64,000 nt of DNA from Alisma plantago-aquatica (lineage: Eukaryota > Streptophyta > Magnoliopsida > Alismatales > Alismataceae). Under the pieces are notes generated by a model. That model was not told the origin of the DNA, searched no databases, and saw only the letters and a program-made list of their open reading frames with translations. Shown here piece by piece: positions 22,981-37,800 of the stretch; the first letter of the stretch is position 1, and every line of letters starts with the position of its first letter. Both the position numbers and the translations under genes were made by a program. The DNA lies in contig OY856409.1 in NCBI GenBank assembly GCA_963693085.1, positions 1,164,110,749 through 1,164,174,748 of the forward strand, read 5' to 3'.

Positions 22981-25900
22981 TATTCAGATAATGTTGTATG
23001 TACAACTATAATGTCCTTTAGTTTGTGCAATACACGTACTTATGGAATGTATTGTATATAATGCTTTCTTATAATTTTCTCAAATTGGAAAATAGTCATA
23101 GTATTCGAATACAACAATCGTGTGACACACACGGTTTTGAGAAACTACATGGAGGCAGTTGGATGTAATATTTTTTCTTAAGTTACAATTGATCCTTTTT
23201 TATTTATATGTATATCTATATTTATATATGAAAGTATGGCCTTCATAATGAATTTTTACATGCATGTGTTTATGTCTATTTTGTTAAACAGATTGTGAGC
23301 ATTGTACCATAAACCTTAAATTCTAAACTCATGTCAATCTTGTCATATACCCAACATGTGCAATGGATTTGGATTCAAATAGATTCATGTCAGTCCAGAT
23401 TACATGCTAAAATATAATATGTTTCAATATTTATCTTCATATGTATTTACTAATAGAGTTTAGAAAAATTATACCTACCGCTACATGTAATTTATAGGTA
23501 CCATTTGTTAAATTACTAAATTTATGACTTACTAATTTACCCATATAGATGAAATGATATTGTCATGATTAGAAAATTTTTAAATCTCAATCATTCTAAT
23601 GGGTTAATATAACTTAAACATGCTTTCATCTTTTAATCTTTTAGCCTTGTGAACATGACTGGTCAAAGATATTTAGATAAAGTGTAACTAATAAGAATTA
23701 TAGTTGGTGTATTCTACAGAGATATATGTTATATATGCATAGCATTATACATAGAGGTACAAATGATGAATCTAAATATCCAAACTTCCAAGTTTGATTC
23801 ACCTTAACTTGGCCTATAAAAAAATCAAATTAAACATGTCTTGTATGAGGTGGATCACAAAAGGCTATTGAACACATTGAATAACGATCAAGTTGACTGG
23901 AACCTATGTTCATCCATATTGAAATCATATAAAAGGAACTGAATTCAATTTTTAAGTGTATGGAGGAAGTTTGATGATAATAATAATAAAAATGTATCTA
24001 TTTTTTGAATGTGGCCAATTTTGAGGTTTTAGAATTTTTAGTACTATATTGAGAGTAGTTTGATGCTTAAGTTGCTACGAAGAGATAATGACTCATTTTA
24101 ACACTTCTATTGATTTAAAGACAACAGGGTGAAACTAATAATGAATTTCATTTACATATATAGACTTTTGAGGATGGGTGTAAGAACACTGATAAAAAAG
24201 AATGATACACAATATTTAGTTACTCTGTGGCAAACTAGGCTTTGTGCAACTACGCCCGAGATTGTTATTTGAAACTTTTGATAAAGTTATCATGATGTTC
24301 TTTAGAAATTTAATATAAGAGAATATGTTTGATTAGTGGAGGAAGAACATGACTTCTAGTCATGAAAGTATGTAGATGGAGCCATGCCATCATAGGACCC
24401 TTGACACCAGTTCCACAAAGAAATGCCTCATCGAGTTCTTTGGGGAAACACTGAGTGACTTGGGAGAGAAGATCGTTTAGATAAGTGGGTGTCGAAGGAT
24501 TATAACCCTACATAAAAGGATAGATGGATGGAAATGCACCTAGTAGGCGTAAAAAGGTAGAAGGTAGGGTCCATGTATAAGGGTTCAACTTCTTCCCAAG
24601 ACAATTCTAGAGAGAAATGAGGACTAGGTTTGTGCATGTAGGGTTTTTGTTGATTGTCGAAGGTGCAAAATCCCATCCAAAGAAGGGAGAGAAGTCGCCA
24701 GAGTGCCACAAATTGATGCAGTGATACACGAGAAACATATTAGGGAGAACAGAGAACTAGTGTATGGGACTTGACTGTTATGGCTTTAGGAGAACCCCAC
24801 CACCAGGGGCACCTCTTAGTGTCAGCATGATGGTCAGAAGGGGAGGATGAGGCACTACATTGAGGCCAAGAGTCATCCTATGAGTGACTTGCAACGTCCA
24901 AGTCATAAGGTGAATCACCAAAGACTACTGGACAATTACCGCTATTCTTGTTACACACAACAAGGGAGCCACTCACTTTCCTGGTCACACATGTCAAGAG
25001 GGAGAGACATTCTCTGATTTGGATCCATTCTTGAATTGTTTAATAGGGGGTCTAATAGGAAAACAAAAATAAAAGGAAAGCATCATAATCATACCAATTG
25101 AATCAAATTTCAACAACTATATCATTTGAGATTAGGTTAAGTTTGAAATTCATAAATTTCTACCAGGATCCCAAAATTTAGTAAATAAAATGACTTTATA
25201 GAGCTCATAATGTCTTCTACATCATAAATTAGATCAAAAGGGTGTTTTAGATGTTTTATATTTATTATAATTTGATCACTAAAGATATGCAATTTTAACA
25301 TTTTGAGAATTAAAAAATAGCAAATGAATTTAGTATATTTTGATATGTAACACATTATTCGAGATCATGATCTTTCAGATGTGATATTTTGTTGAAGTTT
25401 TTGGTGTAAAACCTAATAAGAATATTTTGGGTATTTCACCCATCTATGGACTATGAAGCAACCTGAGATTTTTGGCTAAACTCTAATACACACTGTTCTT
25501 AGTAATTTTATATTTTTAGAGAAGCATCATGTATAATTGTAAGAGTATTTGAATTTTGGACCTAATTGGTTGTTATATAAAGTATATTATGTTTGTCGGT
25601 GAAATATTATAATACTTATATGCTTAATTGGAATGGAATATAATTTTGAAAGTTTCTCTGTAATCTAAATTAGATCACATAAAAATGTAGATATATGATT
25701 ATATTTTAGAGTTTTCCCTTGATCAAGGTTTAATGCAATCACATATTAGTACACTAAGTGATGATTATGGCTTATTTGAATATATAGTATATAGTGATTG
25801 CATAACGTGAGTTTTGATATACATTAGGCGATAAAATTTTATCATTGCTTTGGAATAAAGTTTGATTCAGTCTAAGTAACACCTCTAATTTGGTTTAGGA

Positions 25901-26688
25901 GGTTAGAATGATGGAGTTTGAGATTTAGAAATAAAAAGAATGAATTCCATGGATGTATGTAACTTTGATGATGTCTAGATAAATAGGGTGAACAAGGATT
26001 CAAGACTACCAGAAAGATATCATCCATATAGAAAGCTATGTGGGCCATGCCCATAGAATTCATATTATACCCATCTAGACTGACAGTCTAATGATATTTC
26101 CTAGAATATTTCCTTACATATTGTCTAATGTTCTTATGTAAACCATTCTTTTCCACCATAATAGAACCATTTCCTCATATATCCCATCTATAGAAAGATT
26201 TAGTTTTAGAGTCAATATGATATTCCTTCGAAGATGTTCAGAATGCTAGTAGAATTTAGAGTATGGTAATTATAATTTATTTTATGTATTAATTTCTATT
26301 ATTATTTAGAATTCAAAATTCTTTTAGAATGTCAAAATCATATATATATATATATAATATAATTTAGATTTATCATAGTTATTTGGTAATTGAAATTGAG
26401 AACCTCATAATAGCCTTACCATGGCATAAGATAGAACTATGAGATTTTATCTCCAATACTTTAGTTCTTTATTATTGTTATGTCAAAATTCAGATTTCTC
26501 ATACAAAGTTAGAACAGGATGTCAGAATAAAATACATACTTTCACAATTTATCTCAATTGCTTGAGATAAAAATTTTGTATTAGAAATACAACTAGAATT
26601 AGAAATATAAAAAGGATAGGAAAAGATACCAGAACATAACTTAATATTATGTAATAAGATCCTGATAGAACAAAGTTGTTAGGGTACA
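22981..26688. other. AT-rich intergenic DNA, nothing recognised
   Basis: No open frame of more than 72 codons, no recognisable domain and no clear repeat boundary. About 24300-24950 is less AT-rich and may be an old retroelement remnant, but no motif could be identified. Confidence 0.5.
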
Positions 26689-29600
26689 TGTAACACCCTC
26701 CCTAAGTACACACATGAACATAGAGGAAGCAAAACTGAGTTATCCATAACTCATGTACTCAAGGGGGCATTACATAAAGCTGGCATTCATAACAACAATA
26801 TAATCAATCACACAAATTGACATATCAAAATATTCTCATGATCGTTCTTACAAAAGGAACATAATGGATATCACATGGAAAACTAACTCAACATCTCGAG
26901 ACATAGTTTGTACTCTAAAGTTCTAAATATTTAAAATATATAGCTAAGTCTATTAACCTGAGGATCATCTTATAGTTGGAACCCCGCCACATCTTATCAT
27001 GTTCTATCCTTGTGCTTGAGTCTTTGGGATCCACTTTGCTCCTGATTCTCACCTTCAGACATCCATCCCCAGCCATGCATTGGAAAAATGGTTGTTAGCA
27101 TAAGTGGCTTGGGTATTCTAATGTACATATTATTGAAGAGATAAAATTCTACAAAATATCTTTAAACATTATAAACATGAAAATAACATTAAACTTTGTT
27201 TAATATCTGAAACATAAATATATCTTCTTTCTTTATCTTATCTCTTATCTTTTTACTTTATCTTTCTCTGGAAACTTATACTCTGATACCTGGGTTTCAT
27301 AACCTACACTAAGGTGCCTGGGTCACATAACCTACTCTCTGGGCCTGGGTTATGTCTCTAAATTGGTCTGCACTCTGGTGTCTGGGCCACATGACTTGCA
27401 CATAGGGCCTGAGTCATGTCTCTCTTATCTTAATATCTTTCATTATACTTATAAATGAGATTATGTACATTCTTTGAACTAAGGCATCTTTTATTTACTA
27501 CTTTTATCTTACTGTTGCCACCATTATATACTAAGTCCTCCGCAGTGACACAAAAGTATCCTCTATGGTGCAACACACCCTATGGTGTCACAATGTGCCA
27601 TCTGTTGACACCGAAGTGTCCTTTATGGTGCAACACACCCTCTGTTGGAACAATGTTCCCTATGAAATGGAGTAAACACTCCTATGAGTTGGCAACATAT
27701 GCCACAGAATTATCTCGGGACTCTCTGAATGAGGAATTATCATATAATGTATTATGTGAAGATTATGAATTAATTATCTTAAGTCTAAGCTTACTAAATT
27801 CTATATCTAAACTTATCTGAAGTTGAATATTGAGTATTGAACATTATTGAACTCTGAATCTAAATCTCTACTCTTAAATTCTAAACTGAATCTATATTTG
27901 AATGTGAATATATGTCTCAATTACTACAATTGAGATTGGGTCTATAACCCTTATCATGTATCTTTATTCAAAATCTGACTACTCACACAATGAGTAGTCT
28001 AAGTCTGAATCTAAATCTAATATCTGTATTATTTGGATAATCCTTAATCTAATACTTCAATCTGATAGATATGACTTAACTAATTTTGATACTAAATATA
28101 TCACAACTAATCCCAAAGACTTAGGGAAAGAATCTGAACTAAATATGGGAATATGAAGTATATGAGAGTTCTCAAGTATCAAATATCTAAAAGAATGTGA
28201 TTTCTGATAAGGTAACTCAATTTCTATGAAATTTCATTAAGTCTGGTCTTAATACATTCATATGAACTTAAATCTTAAATCTTAAAGTAAAAATCTTATA
28301 GAGTCTCATCCTGTAACTTAATCATGACTTAATGTCTCATAATTTGATAATATCAACATAAACGCATGTTACAATATATTCTAATCCCAATAGTACCTTT
28401 ATCTTGGAAATTGGGCCATGGTCTACTATGTGCAACACCCATATTCTCACATAATACTTAACTTTTAAACACTAATCATTCTAAGGAATCTATTTCACTT
28501 CTCAATTCTTATATCGCTACATATGTAAGAAACCTTGATGACATGTTCCTACTTGAATTCTTAACACATAATTATATCTATAAATGAGGGGAATCTTAAC
28601 AATGTGTTCTACTTGAAATCTCAATACATGATTACATCTATATATAAGGGACCCTAATAACATATTTGTACTTAAAATCATAATACATGGTTATATCACC
28701 TAACCATGGAAGGATGGTAGTCTTATTTTTGTTTCATATCTTGTAGTCCTGAGTATCCATATGGAACATCTCTAAGGGATATGATAGAAATATATTCTCT
28801 TATCCTTCTTATGAACTTAATTCATGATCTACAATCATTCCATAACACATCACTACTTAAGGTATTGAACATATGAAATTCTACAATCATAAGCACATAA
28901 AATCTTTCTTGCATATTTTAACTTAGAATGTTGGACATGAAGGTCTCAATTAAGAAGCATGTAAATATACTTGGTTTGATAAACATAAATACTCATGGGC
29001 ATGAACCACTTACCTATGTCAGAGAGGATAAAAATATTCATCTTGAATTCCTCTAGTTGGGTCTAAATCCTTTAAAAAATTATGGTGTAACACTTCCTTG
29101 AAGTTCAATGACGAGGTTCACACCTTTCACATGGATTTAACAATTATCAACATATATGCACATAATCTACTTATCTAACATTTCCTAAAATTAAATTACC
29201 TTATCTAGATCATTTAACTAGAACCTCCTTCAAGATGTTCTTCATATCTTGAGCTTTCCAACGAGCCCTTAAATACCCTATTCCGAAAATCGAATCGATC
29301 CCTATGAATTCTTAAAGTTATAACAAATTAAAATCTGATCACGTGTTACCTTGCTTTCCTTTACCTTTTAGGCTAATTGGGCCTTGTGGTCAGTGGTCCA
29401 TCAAGGAGGCGCCTGGCCCACCCTCTCGTCCTCTCGCAAGGGCATGAATAGGGATCACGTGCCCCTATTTTTCCGTGAAAATAGAGCGCCAACCGCCGCC
29501 TCCTCTCTAGCAAGCTCCATCATCCACGACCGATCTGACAACCTCAGTTTAGGCAACACCACCGTTGATACTCCCCCTACACACATACCACATACACATG

Positions 29601-30736
29601 TGAACCCTAGGCTTGATTCAACTTCCTTTTGTCTGGCATGGCCTAGCGGGAGTCTGATATCCCCTATTTTTCATGGCAAGAATAGGGAAACTCACCCAAA
29701 TGGTCCACGATGACCTTCCTTGCACTTGGATGACATAGATCGTTGAGAGGAAGACTACAGGCCTTGGTGCAGCCTCTGCCTTCTTTTCTAGGCTTTTATG
29801 ATAGCATGAAGGAGCTTCCTTGGTGGTTTGGTCCTCTAGAAGCCATCACAACCAAGTTTTCGGTGCTGCCATCAGCCTCTTCCTCCATGTCTCTACTCTC
29901 TTTCTCTCATCCTTGTTTTAGGAAAAAAAACCCTAATGGACATTGCTCTCTGCCACTAATCCACAATGTGAAATTTATAACATCCCTCCCTTCTTAATCT
30001 CACATTGATCGAATCCTTTTTGGACAGTGATGTAGTCCTAGAAGAAGAGGGATCCCAGTACCGCTGTCTGTTAAAGCGTCAAGTGAACCATCATGTTCAT
30101 ATTAACTGGGCCATGAACCAATGGTTCAATTCCCAATTCTATGGTTTAAAGCCTAAAAGACTTAACATTCTACATTCCTTTGACTTCTCTTATAATTTCT
30201 ATGGGATACTCCTAAATCTTGATTGGTCCCAAAATTGACCAACAACTCATATACATATTATCATCCTATAGAAAAATGCTCATGACCTAAACTACTACCT
30301 AACAATGTGATTTTATTGGTCCTATAACCTTTATGAGCAAATTGAATCACCAAAACTATATCACCTCTTATATGTCATTGAGAACATCTAATTAGTCCTA
30401 AATTTCATCACTACATACATGTGAGAGCCTTATTTAGCAAAAGCCTATGTACTCTTGTGTATTCTATGTAATCCACTGATAATCTGAATGTCCTCAATCT
30501 TTAGAAATTTTTATAATCATGATATTAATCAACCTAAAATTTTCTTATGATATTTCTAGCATCCGATGAAGACCAATTCACCAAAATTCCCTTAAGTTCT
30601 AGATATGCAAAAGTAGACTAAACTATTGGATAAAATATGTAAAATTTAACCCACTTGTCTCGAAATCACTTAACTAGGATTTTTCTTAATATTACGTACA
30701 TTCACATGGATACTTAAAAAAATTTGGGGTGTGACA
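26689..30736 (-). mobile_element. Long gypsy-type LTR, 3' LTR of a minus-oriented element
   Basis: Starts TGTAACACCCTCCC and ends TTTGGGGTGTGACA, about 4.05 kb. On the minus strand the sequence just before it (30737-30780) reads 'aatttcgaggatgaaattcccaaaaaggtgg', the usual end of a gypsy polyprotein and PPT, so it is the 3' LTR. Its first 950 bp repeat at 31569-32465 with high identity, including the 'gcctgggtcacataacctac' blocks near 27310 and 32200. Short frames inside (27455-27820, 29384-29713, 29743-29997) show no domain. Confidence 0.75.
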
Positions 30737-31568
30737 ATTTTGCCCACCTTTTTGGGAATTTCATCCTCGAAATTCAATTAGTCCACCCACCTTAGGGTTT
30801 TACATATTATACATACAATTATCTCTAATATTTTCTAACTGGATCATTAGCATGTGCATGGTGAAAATTTCTCATGGTTAAGCGTACATGTGCATGTACC
30901 ACTAATGAATTTTGAGATCTAAACTATACATTCACCATCTATCATGGCAAGGACTCTATATTGCCTCTTCTCTATGGTTGGATTAGGGTTCTAGTTCACT
31001 TAAAACTAACTCACTTATCTTTGCCAAAATATCTACCCTTCATATACATGCTCGGTCTTACTATGTGTATGATTAGATTTAGGTGACTATGTGTCTCAAA
31101 CTTTTAATGCCAACACTTGTTTTCTATGTCACCTTTGGATACATGCCAGTTGATCATATATTTAGAGGTGACATGTCATATCACACTAGTCTTGGCATTT
31201 ACTCATGCACATGCCCCATACCACATGCACTTGAAAGCAGAAGACAAGCATGATTATGCACATAACATTCTCTCTACAAAATCTCCTGAGCTTGTGTCCC
31301 ATACCACAAACATGTGGGAAAAAGAGAGAGCATGTTATATACAATTTTGGAGTTAACATAAAAGTTCAAAACATCTAGGCACATAACCCTAATCCTTATC
31401 TATAAATCTCCTATCTACTCTACTTCAATTTCTAACATCCTTCATATATCTACTAGTTATCTTTCTAAATTGGTACTCGACTCTAACTTAAGTTCTTATA
31501 GGGCGATCTTAAGTAAGAACATGAGAACTCATCTGGTGTTCAACTATGATGTCTCTCTGATACCATAT
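30737..31568 (-). mobile_element. Very short internal region between two LTRs (LARD/TRIM-like)
   Basis: Only about 830 bp separate the LTR end at 30736 from the LTR start at 31569. On the minus strand the left end shows a gypsy C-terminal/PPT motif and the right end a PBS. No protein domain is present between them. This is the layout of a large retrotransposon derivative with a non-coding interior, or of an element with a large internal deletion. Confidence 0.65.
31554..31565 (-). other. Primer binding site (minus orientation)
   Basis: The complement is TGGTATCAGAGA, 11 of 12 matches to the tRNA-iMet PBS. It lies three bases from the LTR start TGTAACACCCTCCCC. Confidence 0.75.
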
Positions 31569-32465
31569 TGTAACACCCTCCCCAAGTACACACATGCACA
31601 TAGTGGAAGCAACACTGAGTTATCCATAACTCATGTACTCAAGGGGGCATTACATAAAGCTGACATTCATAACAACAATATAATCAATCACACAAATTGA
31701 TATATCAAAATATTCTCAAGATTGTTCTTACAAAAGGAACATAATGGATATCACATGTAAAACTTACTCAACACCTCGAGACATTGTCTCTACTCTAAAG
31801 TTTAAACATTCTAAACATATAGCCGAGTCTATAAAATTGAGGATCGTCTTATAGTTGGCACCCCACCAGATCTTTTCTTGTTCTATCCTTGTGCTTGAGT
31901 CTTTGGGATCCACTTTGCTCCTGCTTCTCACTTGTGGACATCTCATCCCCAGCCATGCGTTAGAAAAATGGTTGTTAGCATAAGTGGCATGAATATTCTA
32001 ATATACATATTACTAAAGAGATAAAATTCTACAAAATATCTTTGAACATTATAAACATGACTAACATTAAACTTTGTATAAGATCTGAAACATAAATATA
32101 TCTTCTTTCTTTAGCTTATCTCTTATCTATTTTACTTTATCTTTCTATGGAAACATGTACTCTGGTACCTAGGTTTCATGACCTACACTAAGGTGCTGGG
32201 TCACATAACCTGCACTCTGGGCCTGGGTTATGTCTCTGAATTGGCCTGCACTCTGGTGTCTGGGCCACATGACTTGCAAAAAGGGCATGAGTCATGTCTC
32301 TCTTATCGTAATCTCTTTCATTATACTTATAAATGAGACTATGTGCATTCTCTGAACTAAGGCATCTTTTATTTACGACTTTTATCTGTTTATGGCCACA
32401 ATTATACAATAAATCCTCCTCTATGACACCGAAGTGTCCTCTATGGTGAAAAGCACCCTCTGTTG
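31569..32465 (-). mobile_element. 5' LTR of the minus-oriented element (homologous part)
   Basis: Close copy of the first 950 bp of 26689-30736. Similarity stops at about 32465, where a (GAA)n tract begins. Beyond it the sequence matches a different repeat (43290-43880) instead, so this LTR is either recombined or truncated. Confidence 0.75.
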
Positions 32466-32474
32466 GCAGCTAGA

Positions 32475-32572
32475 CAAGAAGAAGAAGAAGAAGAAGACAA
32501 AGAAGAAGAAGAAGAAGAAGAAGAAAAAGAAGAAGAAGAAGAAGAAGAAGAAGAAGAAGAAGAAGAAAAAGG
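32475..32572. repeat. (GAA)n microsatellite
   Basis: About 95 bp of GAA units with a few AAA and CAA variants. It marks the breakpoint between two LTR-related segments. The poly-Glu frame across it is spurious. Confidence 0.95.
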
Positions 32573-32589
32573 AGAAGTATACCTAGTCA

Positions 32590-33015
32590 TGGAGAGGAGA
32601 GGAATTCATGGGGGAGAAGAAATTGGAAGAGGGGTGAGAATAGGAGAGAAGAAGAGAAAGAAAAGAGGGATGCCAATAACCATGCGAGTGTAGTATGTGG
32701 CCATGCACTCAATGCAAGATGTGCAAAAGGGAAGGAGGGAGGCACATGGAATGTTAAGGTTTTAGAAAATATTAAATAACATACTATGGTGTTAATTGGA
32801 ATTATGATACATTAATCTGTATAAAAGATAGAAAATTATAATCAATTAGAGGAGAGGGCAAAAAATGCTCGTTTAACTTGAAATTTGACATGTCGGCTGA
32901 TTAGGATTTGAGGAATCCAATTTTTCCATCAATTTTGCCTTTTGATAACATTTGGTATTTTATTTCCTTACTTTCAAGTTAAGTGCCTAATTATTTAATT
33001 TAATGTATTTCTATA
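32590..33015 (-). repeat. LTR-derived segment repeated at 43290-43880
   Basis: Shares 'gggaaggaggga..cacatggaatgt', 'gagaaaatattaaat' and 'ccatcaattt..ccttttgataa.atttgatattttatttcctta' blocks with 43590-43870. The layout (GA-rich block, then 'cttgaaatttgacatgt') is that of the long LTRs at 429 and 34891. Confidence 0.65.
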
Positions 33016-33211
33016 TCAATTTGATGCATTATTTCCTATGTTTCTAGTTCCTTACCTTGCAAATAATAAGAATGATTATAGAGATCCAAATTAGAGTAAA
33101 GAATTACTAAATAGAAAAATTATGTCAATAACCCCTAATGAATAAATGAATACTTAATTGATCCTAAAACCTCATTAATTATTACGACTTTAGACTCTAA
33201 ATTCTCCCCAT

Positions 33212-33394
33212 TCAATCTAAATCAAGGGAATGGAATTTGAAATCAATCACAATCATATAGGGGCCTACAAGAAGGGGAGGGTTAGGATATATACTTCTAT
33301 TTGATTCTTCTACAACATTCAACCCCTTAAGGAGGATTTCATCCCCGAAATCCATGTTATTATGGATTGGTACTAATATATACCTTCTAGTCAT
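33212..33394 (-). pseudogene. C-terminal end of a gypsy polyprotein (fragment)
   Basis: The minus frame contains MDFGDEILLKGLNVVEE, matching the 'FxDEILLRG' tail typical of plant Ty3/gypsy polyproteins just before the PPT. An LTR should begin close to 33317 on its left (+ strand ...ttctacaaca). The rest of the polyprotein is not readable to the right. Confidence 0.55.
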
Positions 33395-34890
33395 ATAACA
33401 TGTTTCTAGTTTACTAGATGTAGTGGATTATGGTATGACACTCTATATTATAGTTGCAGCCAAAATTCCAATACAACCTAAATTACTTCATACATAAAGT
33501 CTCCATCATTCTTTTTATATAATACTTTAAGCTTAGGTTATACAAAAAACTATTATTATCTCATGTCTAAGGTGTAAGATTAGGGTTTTTGTAGCAAACA
33601 TGTCTTTCCAACTAAAAAAATCAGGCATTCTAGTGTATTTTAAACAACTTATAGTCCTCCATGATTTTTTATATACACATTAATGTACATATTATATTAG
33701 GGTGAACTTAAACCCTTTTTACTTAAGTTTGTTATAATCAAGCATGAAATATGCACATTCATTAACTTTTTCATACTTAATGTGTTCCACCTAGTTTCTA
33801 GGGTAGGGTTATCCATAACATTTATTATAAGCAATTTGGGAATATAAGGACATTATCTTCAAACTTATAGGAATCATTTTTTTTATTTGGTGACTTCTCT
33901 CACTAAGGTTTTACCAAATCTTAAGTATAGTTTTAATTATCCAAGTAAGAACATTGGTACTCAAGTTGGAAAGGTTTACCCACTTACCCTGATAAGGTGG
34001 TAGCTAAATTTGCTACCCACATATTACTTGTTTCAACCTCTATTTTATTCAGCTAGTCCTTAGATTAAGTTACATTCCTAATGATTAAGGGTTACAAGAC
34101 TCCACCCTATAAAAGTATTAATCTACAAATAAAAAAAATCATCTAGAGGGGAACAAGGGTGGATCAACTTGATTTTATATAGATTCAAAACTTATTCTTT
34201 TCACTCTCTACACCATACTTAGGCCTATGGTCTCGAGGTTGATCATTCGAGTCAATGATTTCTTCACTAAAGGGTTTCTCTACTACTCAAAATCTCTTAT
34301 GGTGGTGACTTGGTTCCAAAATCCATTGATTAAAATATTACTTTTTTATTGTATATATAAATTAATAATTAAAATTATTTTGAGGGTTGAAACTTTATGA
34401 TTAAAATTAGACAATAGTGTCAAAATTGATCCGAGAACTAAGTCAACTAGGATTCCATTTACACTAACCATATACTATTATCCTACCATCACTTCATTCT
34501 ACCAAAAGAGTTTAATTCTTCAAATGCCAAAAAGGACATAAGGCCTCATCTCTACTATGTAAGCATAGGAGGGAGAAATGTTTCTTATTATGTATGTTCA
34601 AATTCCATTAGACCTTAATAAGGCATGACATCCACAATTCCTCACTTCTTTCTAATCATAAATTTCACTATGTCACCTAGAGACATAGGGTAGCCATCTC
34701 AATGCCCAAACAATATTGGAAGAAATTAGGGTTCCTTCTTCACTTGACGATTTACAACCATGATGTCATGACAAGACAAGGTGAACTATATAGTCTGATC
34801 ACCCATGATCTCGTTCACTAGGTTATTTAATCACACCATGAAGATGAGAAATATAGACTTCTAAGAATGTTTTTCTAAACTAATAGCTTT
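33395..34890 (-). mobile_element. Probable decayed gypsy internal sequence
   Basis: Lies between a minus-strand polyprotein tail (33212-33394) and the solo LTR at 34891. It resumes after 38271 and ends at a minus PBS at 38889-38900. No further domain can be read; all frames are short. Confidence 0.4.
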
Positions 34891-37800
34891 TGTAAGGAGT
34901 GGGAACTAGAGGGGATCCACTCCCTACTAAAAATTTGAAGAACAAAACATTTGTCCCAAACATACTTAAAATGTATGCTGAAACAGGTGTAAATTTTTCA
35001 AATCTTAATAATAGTATTCAAAACAACCAAAGTTTAGCAACAAAAGTAAAATATTGACTATATTCAATTTTTCACAAGGTTATAAAAGAACGTCATAATC
35101 TCCCACAAAGGGTTTACATATAAGATACAACATATGGATCTAAGTAGAGGGAAATCTAAACCATATCAAGATTGTCTCCAAGCTTTAACTCCTTAAGCAA
35201 AGTCCAAGTCTTCATGCCATATCATCCAAGTCCTTCACCTAGGGTTGGAAGCATACCCTAGCTAGAAGATAAAAGTAGAGGACACCAGCAAAGGCTAGTA
35301 TGTGCATACTTAATAAAAAATTGAGCAATTTAAAAGAATTAAGGACATCAAGTATAAACGAGTTCCCATAGAAAAGTAAAGGATTACCCAAGTGGGTATC
35401 AAGATAAATGATTTGTAATAACAAAAGAGATACTTACCATAAAATAATAATAAAAGTGGTGCCACAAAAACACACAATTTTTTGGGCACAAAACCCATCA
35501 CTATAACAACAACCTACATGCATGTAGAATAACATTAGCGTTGAAGGTATATGGCATCACCACCATAACCAAATATGATATATGGCATCACCACCATAAT
35601 CTTTGGGGAGTAATGGCATCACAAAACAATTACCCAAGGATAGGAATCACCATATGTGCCCTCTGTTGGTAAAATACACAATCGACACCACTACCTAATG
35701 CACACATATACAAGTTATTCAAACCAAACATGCATAACATAGAGGCAAGTAAGATGTATAGTCAGAATACACAAAATTTCCATCACATAAATGGACAATA
35801 TAAACATCTACCTCAAAGTGGGCACAAGATATCACATATCATCAAATAATGTTCCAACATGAACAAAGCATAAGTTTGAGTCCAAGAGAATGTCAAATTA
35901 GATAACATGATCACAAGATCAGTAACAAATAAGGTAGTTCACATGAACCATGATTTTCAAAGAAAAAGAGATAATGTTTCGGCAAGTGTCCATAGGACCA
36001 AGAGAAAGACAATAGTAGGCCAATTTCTCAATGTGAATAATAGGAGATGCAGACGTACCTTATTTTAGAGTCCTAAAAATTCGTAACCAATCTAGTTGTT
36101 TCCAAGATCCACTTTACCTAATTACAGCTATACACATGTATTAAAGATTTATATTTCATATATGTATAAAGAAAATCCTAATTCTAGATCTTTCTATAAA
36201 ACATCAAATTTTGGACTCAAAACCTAGAACAAATTATTCCTTACATTTTTCTGATCAAGAAAAAATATTTATTTGTTATATTTGGAGTTAAGATTAATTA
36301 GTTACAAATTTAAAGGTTAGATCCTCTAAAAAACATCATCAAAAACATGGAAAACAAGCTTTGAAAATATTTTTATTAGATAGAGCTCATTTTTCTAATT
36401 CCAATACATATTTTACTTTAAATTTTAGACAAAGGGATTAAAAGATATGATTGCTAAAAAATCGACCAATTAGAAATCTCCAAAAATCCAGTATAGAAAA
36501 CTTACGAGAGAGGGAGAGAGAGCGCGAGAGAGTGGGTCCGTATGGTGATTTGGCCCAATGGAAGGCCGCCAAATCTCCCGATCAAGCCCAGGCAGCAGTT
36601 CGCTGACCCGCCCCAAAACAAAGGGAAACATAGTCAAAATTACCATTATGCCCCTTGCGAGAAAAAGTAAAGACAGAAGACGAAACGAGCATTAAAAAGT
36701 AAAAACACAGGGGGTCTTCCCCTTCCCCTGGCTTACACCATGTTTGCCGGAGCAACTGGCTGAAGCTCGACTAAAAATTGGGGAATTTCACAAGTCACGA
36801 TAATGCGCTGGAGTGAATGCAAAGAAAGAAGGAAGAGAGTCTCGCGAACTCACTTGTCCAGATAATTTGATTGTTGGATCCAAAGAGGTTCACAAAGATG
36901 TGCCACAATCATGAAACCAAAATATGATCATTGAGAGGCAAGCAAAGAACATGTGAGGAAATTGAGAGACGAGGAACGTTCCTTTGGAGCCGAGGATGGC
37001 TCGGGTAGAGTTTTTTATAGGTGGGGGTGCGAGACTCAAAGAATAGGCAAGAGCTTCACAAGGCTTGGAGATGTGAAATTGGGAAAATCATGCACACACT
37101 ACAAAAGTTCACAAAATATAGATCGTTGGATGTGGTATCCAAAAAGGAACATGTGGGCAAAGAAATCTTGAAGAATGATCAACCGTGGAAAGAGAAATCC
37201 CAAAACAAAAGTCAACCTGGTCAGCGGCCCACTTTCCTTTGCGACCTGAGGAAGAGGACAATGCTCGAGCCATCCAATCTTGGAATCAATGAATGATATT
37301 AGCCTACATAAGCAAAATATATTTTGGTTGCATGACACATAAAATGGCTTTGCCAATCAAATTCGATTAAAGTGGAGATGCATTGATTTCTCTTTTTCTT
37401 TTTCTTCTTTTGAGGGTGCAAATAAACTCCAAATTGGATGAAATTTTGCATAGGGGGTAATTAAGACATGTAAATTCTGATTATGCAATCAGATTTGCCT
37501 TTTGAGAACTCTTGATTTTTAAATAAATCAAATCTTATTTTATCTTTCCTCATGCATTAATGACTTTAAGATTCTTCAAATTTGATGAAACTTCACCCAC
37601 AAGTCAAATTACGTGTCATGGATACAAATTTTCCATAAATTTTACATGTTGAAGTTGTTTGTATATTTATTTAATATTTTGACTATTCTACACACTTTCT
37701 CTCTCCTAACTTCACATGTATATTAAAGATTACCTAAATTACATGAAAATTCACTCATAGCCCTATTTAAACATGTAGATTTTGAATCTGAATTTATTTT

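Noticed and set aside
32463..32693. Acidic poly-Glu frame
   Set aside because: Translation of the (GAA)n tract within an LTR.
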